64,000 nucleotides of DNA from the NCBI RefSeq assembly GCF_015500095.1, contig NZ_CP062983.1:1426001-1490000 (forward strand). The letters are read 5' to 3'. This DNA comes from Phototrophicus methaneseepsis (GTDB lineage: Bacteria > Chloroflexota > Anaerolineae > Aggregatilineales > Phototrophicaceae). The notes beneath the pieces are model-generated. The model saw only the letters and a program-made list of their open reading frames with translations, did no database searches and was not told the origin of the DNA. A program made the position numbers and the translations under genes. This document shows, one piece after another, positions 59,276 to 64,000 of the stretch. The stretch's first letter is position 1. Every line of letters starts with the position of its first letter.

Positions 59276-61518
59276 GATGCCAGTTCCTCCATGTTGAGCT
59301 GGGATTGGGCAATTTCACGATATACGTCGCAGGTTTCCATCAGATCGTCGTGTGTGCCTTTGCCCACGATGCGGCCTTCGTCCAGCACGATAATCTGCTC
59401 AGCATGTTTAATCGTCGAGACGCGCTGGCTGATGATAATCACTGTGCTGTCCTCCGTTTGTTCACGCAGGGCACGGCGCAGCGCGGCATCTGTCTTGTAA
59501 TCCAATGCGGAAAAACTGTCGTCAAAGACGTAGATTGGCGGTTTATTCACGAGTGAACGCGCGATGGCAAGACGCTGCCGCTGACCGCCGGAGACATTCG
59601 ACCCACCCTGGGAAATCTCTTCCTGGTAGCCATCTGGCTTTTCAGCGATGAAGGGTGCTGCCTGGGCGATACGGGCGGCTTCGTCAAGTGCTTCCTGTGA
59701 TGCATCCTCATCAGCATAGCGCAGGTTGCTTTCAATCGTCCCAGAGAACAACAGTGCTTTCTGCGGGTTAAAGCCGATCTTGTTGTGCAGCTCATCTTGG
59801 TTCACATTGCGGATGTCCACATCGCTGATGAGAATCTCGCCTTCTGTGACGTCATAGAAGCGCGGTATCAAATTGACCAGGGTCGACTTACCACTACCTG
59901 TCGAGCCGATGATAGCGGTTGTCTCACCAGGGCGTGCTGTAAAGTTCAGGTTATGCAGCACGTCTGCTTCTGCACCGGGGTAACGGAACGACACATTGCG
60001 GAACTCCACATTGGCGTGGAACGACTGTGGGAAGCTCGTCGGCTGCTTCGGGTCTTTGATGACGGGGTCTGTTTCCAGCACATCGGCAATACGATCCGCA
60101 GAAACAGCCGCACGTGGGATCATGATGAACATGATCGACATCATCAAGAAGCTCATCACGACCTGCATCGCATACTGCATGAAGGCGATCATATCACCGA
60201 CCTGCATCGTTGCTTCTGCAACCTGGTGCGCACCCACCCAGATGATAAGCAGCGTCGTCAGGTTCATGATCAACATCATGGCTGGCATCATCAAGCCAAT
60301 AGCGCGGCTAACGAACAGGTTCGTGCTCGTGAGGTCCTCGTTGGCTTTGTCAAACCGTTGCTCTTCAAAGCCCTGTGTATTGAAGGCCCGGATCACCATC
60401 ATGCCGGAGAGATTTTCGCGCGCAACCAGGTTCAGGCGGTCCGTCAAACTCTGGATGATGCGGAACTTGGGTAGAACCAGGTTGAACATGATAAAGATCA
60501 TGACCATCAATGCACCCACGGCCACGGCAATGGTCCACCACATGGTGGCATCTGTATTCAAGGCCATGATGATCCCGCCCACGCCCATGATAGGCGCATA
60601 AAACACAATACGGATCAACATAACCATCAGGATTTGTAGCTGGGTGATGTCGTTCGTCGTGCGTGTAATCAGGGATGCGACCGAGAATTTATCAAACTCA
60701 GAGTTGGAGAAACTCTCGACTTTGCGGAAGACATCCCGGCGCAAGTTACGGGCCATACCCGCTGCTGTACGCGCTGCTAAGTAACCCACAGCAATTGAGC
60801 TGAAACCTGAAACGAGCGAAATCCCGAGCATGATTAAGCCCGTTGTGACGACATAGGTATTTTGCAATGTGGCTGTATCGATGCCGAGTGCTGCGTATTC
60901 GTTCTTCACGGCACTGACGGAAGCCTGTATGAGCATGGTTTCTGGCATGCTATCAAGGCGCTCTGTGACCTGCCCCAGGAACGTGTTTCGCATGGCATCC
61001 GGTAAGTTCTGTAAGACGGTGAAGACGTCCATGCCTTCCGGCAATGCGGAAAGGTCGAAGGGCATTTCCGATGACATCATACTCTCGTCTATGCTATCCG
61101 GGTCTGCTAGTGCAGCCTCGATGCCGGAGACAACCAACCATGCGCGGCCCATAATGGGGTTAAGGGCTGTGATGGTCTCCTCAGAAGTATCTGTGAGAAC
61201 ATAAACAGGCTCTGTTGCCAGCGCAGGGTACGTTGCCAACAGATCGTCGGTCGCGTTGGTGTTATCGTACAATGTAAAGGCTGCCAACACCTCATTGGCA
61301 TCTTCCTCACTCAAAAAGAGTAGGAGCCTGTCCATCTCTGATTGGCGAATCGCATCCGGCACAGCATCTTCAATGCCACCCTGCTGGATGCCGACATTGA
61401 CGATGTTCCCTGTGTAGTACGGTAGCGAGAGGTCTGCAATCGCTTGCAAAAACAGCAAACCAATCGCCATAGCGACGACAAAGATGAACGGATTGACGTA
61501 ACGTGATAATCGGATCAT
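59272..61518 (-). CDS. ABC exporter half-transporter with degenerate ATP site (subunit A)
   Basis: A 748-residue fused permease-ATPase. After TM1 (about 10-34) there is an extra domain of about 200 residues (about 35-230) outside the membrane, before TM2 (LIMLGISLVSGFSS). The ATPase has Walker A GSTGSGKSTLV, signature NVSGGQRQRLAIARS, Walker B IYVFDDSFSALD (Asp where the catalytic Glu normally is) and switch region IIISQRVST (Gln in place of His). The site formed by its Walker motifs is therefore probably non-hydrolytic. The large loop occurs in some exporters of Gram-positive and related bacteria. It is co-transcribed with the partner and lies 163 bases downstream of a MarR gene. Confidence 0.92.
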   Translation of the reverse strand: MIRLSRYVNPFIFVVAMAIGLLFLQAIADLSLPYYTGNIVNVGIQQGGIEDAVPDAIRQSEMDRLLLFLSEEDANEVLAAFTLYDNTNATDDLLATYPALATEPVYVLTDTSEETITALNPIMGRAWLVVSGIEAALADPDSIDESMMSSEMPFDLSALPEGMDVFTVLQNLPDAMRNTFLGQVTERLDSMPETMLIQASVSAVKNEYAALGIDTATLQNTYVVTTGLIMLGISLVSGFSSIAVGYLAARTAAGMARNLRRDVFRKVESFSNSEFDKFSVASLITRTTNDITQLQILMVMLIRIVFYAPIMGVGGIIMALNTDATMWWTIAVAVGALMVMIFIMFNLVLPKFRIIQSLTDRLNLVARENLSGMMVIRAFNTQGFEEQRFDKANEDLTSTNLFVSRAIGLMMPAMMLIMNLTTLLIIWVGAHQVAEATMQVGDMIAFMQYAMQVVMSFLMMSIMFIMIPRAAVSADRIADVLETDPVIKDPKQPTSFPQSFHANVEFRNVSFRYPGAEADVLHNLNFTARPGETTAIIGSTGSGKSTLVNLIPRFYDVTEGEILISDVDIRNVNQDELHNKIGFNPQKALLFSGTIESNLRYADEDASQEALDEAARIAQAAPFIAEKPDGYQEEISQGGSNVSGGQRQRLAIARSLVNKPPIYVFDDSFSALDYKTDAALRRALREQTEDSTVIIISQRVSTIKHAEQIIVLDEGRIVGKGTHDDLMETCDVYREIAQSQLNMEELAS

Positions 61519-61681
61519 ATGGCCTATATTCCTTACAACACTCAGTGATGCACGACAAACGACTGATGCACCGTAAGAACGTATACGGTGTGCTCAGAGA
61601 TTTGGTTTTGACGATACTAAGGGCTTAGAGCAGCAGTTAGGTGCTCATGTGCTCAACGAATTTGGTTTCATAGATTCAATG

Positions 61682-62161
61682 TCAGCGACATTTTCTGGCA
61701 TCTTCTACCACGCGTTCCTCAATAATGCGCTCCAATGCTGGTAGAAAGACCTGTGCAGCGGCGATTTCCTCTTTTGTAAGGCCCTGGAAGTACTTTGCTG
61801 TGTGCTCAAGCAGGTTTTGTTTCATTTCTTCAGCACGAGCAAGGCCTTCATCGGTTGCCTGCAAAAGATACTGACGACGATCATCAGGCTTTCGGACCCG
61901 TTCGATCCATCCACGCTCGACGAGCACCTGTACCAGCGTACTTGCCGCCTGGAGGCTGACGTGACGTTTGCGTGCGAGGTCGCTTACTGTCATAGGCTCA
62001 TCAATCAACTGGATGAGGGTAAAGCCTTGCATAAGGGTTGTGTCTTCTTCGATACTAGCGTCATTCACGACTTGATTGTGATGTGTCATGGCCCGCCTGA
62101 ATTTGGGGAACAAGGCGAGCATATGACGCGCGACTTCATGACTGTCCCAGGTTTCTGCCAT
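61682..62161 (-). CDS. MarR-family transcriptional regulator
   Basis: A 159-residue winged-helix regulator. The recognition helix is in VSLQAASTLVQVLVERGWIERV and the wing carries RKPDDRRQYLLQAT, the D-x-R-x motif of MarR proteins. Dimerisation helices are at both ends. A perfect 12-bp inverted repeat lies 26-50 bases upstream of its start, a very likely operator, so it should repress itself and the ABC exporter genes downstream. The ATG has GGAG at 6 bases. A ligand cannot be predicted. It is the first gene of the exporter operon, although a 163-base gap before the exporter gene could hide another promoter. Confidence 0.9.
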   Translation of the reverse strand: MAETWDSHEVARHMLALFPKFRRAMTHHNQVVNDASIEEDTTLMQGFTLIQLIDEPMTVSDLARKRHVSLQAASTLVQVLVERGWIERVRKPDDRRQYLLQATDEGLARAEEMKQNLLEHTAKYFQGLTKEEIAAAQVFLPALERIIEERVVEDARKCR

Positions 62162-62186
62162 TTCATCTCCAACTAGTCAATATCAC

Positions 62187-62211
62187 TGATAATCAAACGG
62201 TTTGATTATCA
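62187..62211. promoter_or_regulatory. MarR operator, perfect 12-bp inverted repeat
   Basis: TGATAATCAAAC (62187-62198) and GTTTGATTATCA (62200-62211) are exact reverse complements around one base. Outer, weaker arms AACTAG (62171-62176) and CTAGTT (62230-62235), and ATCAC/GTGAT (62182-62186, 62215-62219), extend the symmetry. It lies 26 bases upstream of the marR start codon. Confidence 0.88.
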
Positions 62212-62386
62212 ATTGTGATGATAGTCAGTCTAGTTGAGTATTTTAGGAGTGTCAATAGAAGAGGCTTAAGTTTTTACGTATTGTTAACGCATATACGCCT
62301 TTTGAGGTACCTTCGTTGCAGCATAGGCCGGTTATAGAAGGTTGTCTATACGAGGAACTATCTATTTGTGTCCCTAAAATCTAAGA

Positions 62387-62432
62387 CCCTAAAAAGTACA
62401 ACAGCCGCAAATTGATTCGTGCGGCTGTTGTA
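62387..62432 (-). terminator. Intrinsic terminator of the serine hydrolase gene
   Basis: Perfect 13-bp stem TACAACAGCCGCA (62397-62409) with TGCGGCTGTTGTA (62420-62432), 10-base loop; CTTTTTAGGG follows on the minus strand. Confidence 0.88.
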
Positions 62433-62503
62433 ACGTGGGGGTAAGGAGTATGCAAAATTAGGTGATGGCCTATGAATGAAAACCCGGGATGCATCCTGCT
62501 GTA

Positions 62504-63874
62504 CTAGCTTTCAATTCGATCCAACGGGTAACGGCCCATCCATAAACTGGTGACGTCGCCATTCTGGTCAGTCTCAAAGATCATCAGTTCACCTTGAGAA
62601 GAGCCGCCGACCATCTTAAATCGGTGTTCATCGTATGGCTCCAGACGGAAGCTGCCTGCCATATTGCCATCGGCAGGTACGGCTTTTAGCCAGCCATCGA
62701 CCACTTTTATTTCGATGCCATCATCGAGTGAACGCAAGGCATAGCGCCCCATATAAGGCTTCCAGCTCTGAAGTTGTTCAGGCGTTGGTTTGGGGATAGC
62801 GCGCTTTTCTTCTGCCTCAAAAATGGGGATGAGTGTTCGCAGCATCATGTCTGAAATTTCGACAGGGTTAGTCCCTGTGTTCGTAAAGACCAGCACACCC
62901 AACTTTAAGGCCGGGACCATGGCGATATTGGTTGTATAGCCAGGCAATCCGCCGCTGTGCCCGATCACCTTATGGTTCGCGACAGGGCGCATCCCAAAGC
63001 CGATGCCATACCCAACTGTGAAGTTATCGTTAATCAATACGGGGGAATGCATCTCGCGCAGGGTGCTGCTGCCCAGGATTTGGCTGCCGCCAGCTTCTCC
63101 ATCTCGGAATTGTAAGGACATAAATTTTGCCATATCCGCGACGGTGGAATACATCCCGCCTGCGGGTAAGAACCCGTTCTGGTTCCAATGTGGTGCGGGT
63201 GCGAAAGGCTCTCCTCGTGAGGGCAGATAGTAGCTGATGGCATATTCCTCTTCAGAGTAGCGCTCACGGTCAAAGCCTGTTGTCGTCATACCAAGCGGGC
63301 CGAGGATGTGCTCCTGAACGTATTCCACATAAGTCTGGCCTGCAATTTTGCTCAGCGTATGGCCCAGGATAGCAATCGCCAGATTCGAATACTTTGGCTC
63401 GAACATGGTCGGGAGGATCATCTCCAGGTCAGCAAGGCTGGCGATGAGTTCTTCAATTGTTGGCATATTCATATCGCGCCAACCCGCATGTGTGCCTTCA
63501 CGCGGCAACCCAGATGAATGCGATACGATTTGACGGAAGGTTGGCGACTTCGCATCTGGGAAGTTTGATTGAATGGCAAAATCAGTCAGATATTTTGCAA
63601 TGGGGTCATCTAATTGCAGCTTTCCTGCATCACGTAGCTGCATAAGCATCGTTGCGGTGAACAACTTCGTAATTGAAGCCACTCGGTAGACGGTCTTTTC
63701 GTTGGCTGCGATGCCTTTTTCGATATTGGCTGATCCGTAACCCTGATGCCAGATCAAGTCCTGATCAACGACGATACCAACGGACATTCCAGGAATTTGC
63801 CGATCTTCCAGCTCATAAGCTAGCTTGGCCCCAACGAGTTCGATTGCTGCGTGGATTGCATCAGTGATCGCCAT
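62504..63874 (-). CDS. Class C beta-lactamase-fold serine hydrolase
   Basis: A 456-residue protein of the beta-lactamase/D-alanyl-D-alanine carboxypeptidase/esterase superfamily. The catalytic Ser67-x-x-Lys70 is in RVASITKLFT, the Tyr motif in KYSNLAIAILGHTL (Tyr-Ser-Asn) and the third motif in VIGHSGGLPGY (His-Ser-Gly). A C-terminal lipocalin-like domain (about 360-456, containing YMGRYAL) follows, as in many serine hydrolases of this group. No signal peptide is seen with the ATG at 63874; a TTG at 63967 extends the frame but has no SD and adds no signal. Probable esterase or peptidase; drug resistance cannot be claimed from sequence. It ends before a strong terminator. Confidence 0.88.
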   Translation of the reverse strand: MAITDAIHAAIELVGAKLAYELEDRQIPGMSVGIVVDQDLIWHQGYGSANIEKGIAANEKTVYRVASITKLFTATMLMQLRDAGKLQLDDPIAKYLTDFAIQSNFPDAKSPTFRQIVSHSSGLPREGTHAGWRDMNMPTIEELIASLADLEMILPTMFEPKYSNLAIAILGHTLSKIAGQTYVEYVQEHILGPLGMTTTGFDRERYSEEEYAISYYLPSRGEPFAPAPHWNQNGFLPAGGMYSTVADMAKFMSLQFRDGEAGGSQILGSSTLREMHSPVLINDNFTVGYGIGFGMRPVANHKVIGHSGGLPGYTTNIAMVPALKLGVLVFTNTGTNPVEISDMMLRTLIPIFEAEEKRAIPKPTPEQLQSWKPYMGRYALRSLDDGIEIKVVDGWLKAVPADGNMAGSFRLEPYDEHRFKMVGGSSQGELMIFETDQNGDVTSLWMGRYPLDRIES

Positions 63875-64000
63875 AGTGACAGCTATGTTCCCCTCAATTG
63901 ATCCAACGCTGGAGATTCTAGCAACATAGAGTTCATTTGACAAATAATTGTGCAATATTTGTTGCAAATTTATTTTGAGACTTATTTTTGTTGTTAAGCA

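Larger units (their letters stand above)
62162..62503. other. Intergenic region between MarR and beta-lactamase-fold genes
   Basis: 342 bases with the MarR operator near 62187-62211 and the terminator of the serine hydrolase gene near 62391-62432, both listed separately. Nothing else was seen. Confidence 0.5.

Noticed and set aside
62504-63874. Antibiotic resistance beta-lactamase
   Set aside because: The Ser-x-x-Lys fold is shared with esterases and peptidases. There is no signal peptide and a lipocalin-like tail is attached, so drug resistance is not supported.
1-64000. Mobile elements, prophage, tRNA, rRNA and riboswitches
   Set aside because: I looked for transposase or integrase motifs, long terminal inverted repeats, cloverleaf-like segments and conserved aptamer patterns, and saw none I could support by eye.

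Overview
The window is a 64 kb piece of a bacterial chromosome with moderate G+C content and dense coding, mostly on the minus strand. I see no rRNA, tRNA, transposase, phage gene or CRISPR array. The style of the proteins suggests a Chloroflexota bacterium, probably of the Anaerolineae type: large secreted proteins with Thr/Pro-rich linkers, a secreted WD40 propeller, LamG plus SH3-like modules, full-length FtsX permeases and GH42/GH29/GH172 glycosidases. This placement is an inference from gene content only.

Layout. 1-3.9 kb: end of a methionine aminopeptidase gene, a PatB/MalY-like C-S lyase, a DinB-like protein, a nucleoside phosphorylase and a GNAT acetyltransferase. 4.0-24.6 kb: an exopolysaccharide locus. 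It holds a sugar C-methyltransferase, an NDP-sugar epimerase, glucose-1-phosphate cytidylyltransferase (rfbF), a secreted parallel beta-helix/LamG/SH3 protein, a membrane-anchored endonuclease/phosphatase-fold protein, a Wzx-like flippase, a Wzz/CpsD-like protein with an altered Walker A, a Wzy/ligase-like membrane protein and three GT4 glycosyltransferases. A galactonate-dehydratase-like enolase and a WD40 protein interrupt it. 24.6-28.6 kb: a nucleoside hydrolase, two small dimeric alpha/beta-barrel proteins (one IsdG-like) and a secreted protein with two tandem FecB-type binding domains.

28.9-41.6 kb: a six-gene minus-strand operon (double solute-binding protein, FtsX-type permease, HlyD-type adaptor lipoprotein, two ATPases, LysM protein) divergent from an OmpR/HisKA two-component pair. 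41.6-49.2 kb: a DNA repair block with RecJ and, upstream of it, an overlapping trio of SF1 helicase-like ATPase, UvrD-type helicase and Fe-S PD-(D/E)XK nuclease that looks like a split AddAB/AdnAB machine. 49.4-57.3 kb: glycosidases (GH29, GH42, GH172) around a membrane histidine kinase with two single-domain response regulators. 57.4-62.2 kb: a heterodimeric ABC exporter behind a MarR regulator with a perfect 12-bp inverted repeat. 62.5-64.0 kb: a class C beta-lactamase-fold serine hydrolase.

The two most promising unusual assemblies are the binding-protein/FtsX/LysM transporter with its divergent two-component system, and the three-gene helicase-helicase-nuclease module beside recJ. Many units are closed by clear intrinsic terminators, several of them bidirectional between convergent genes.
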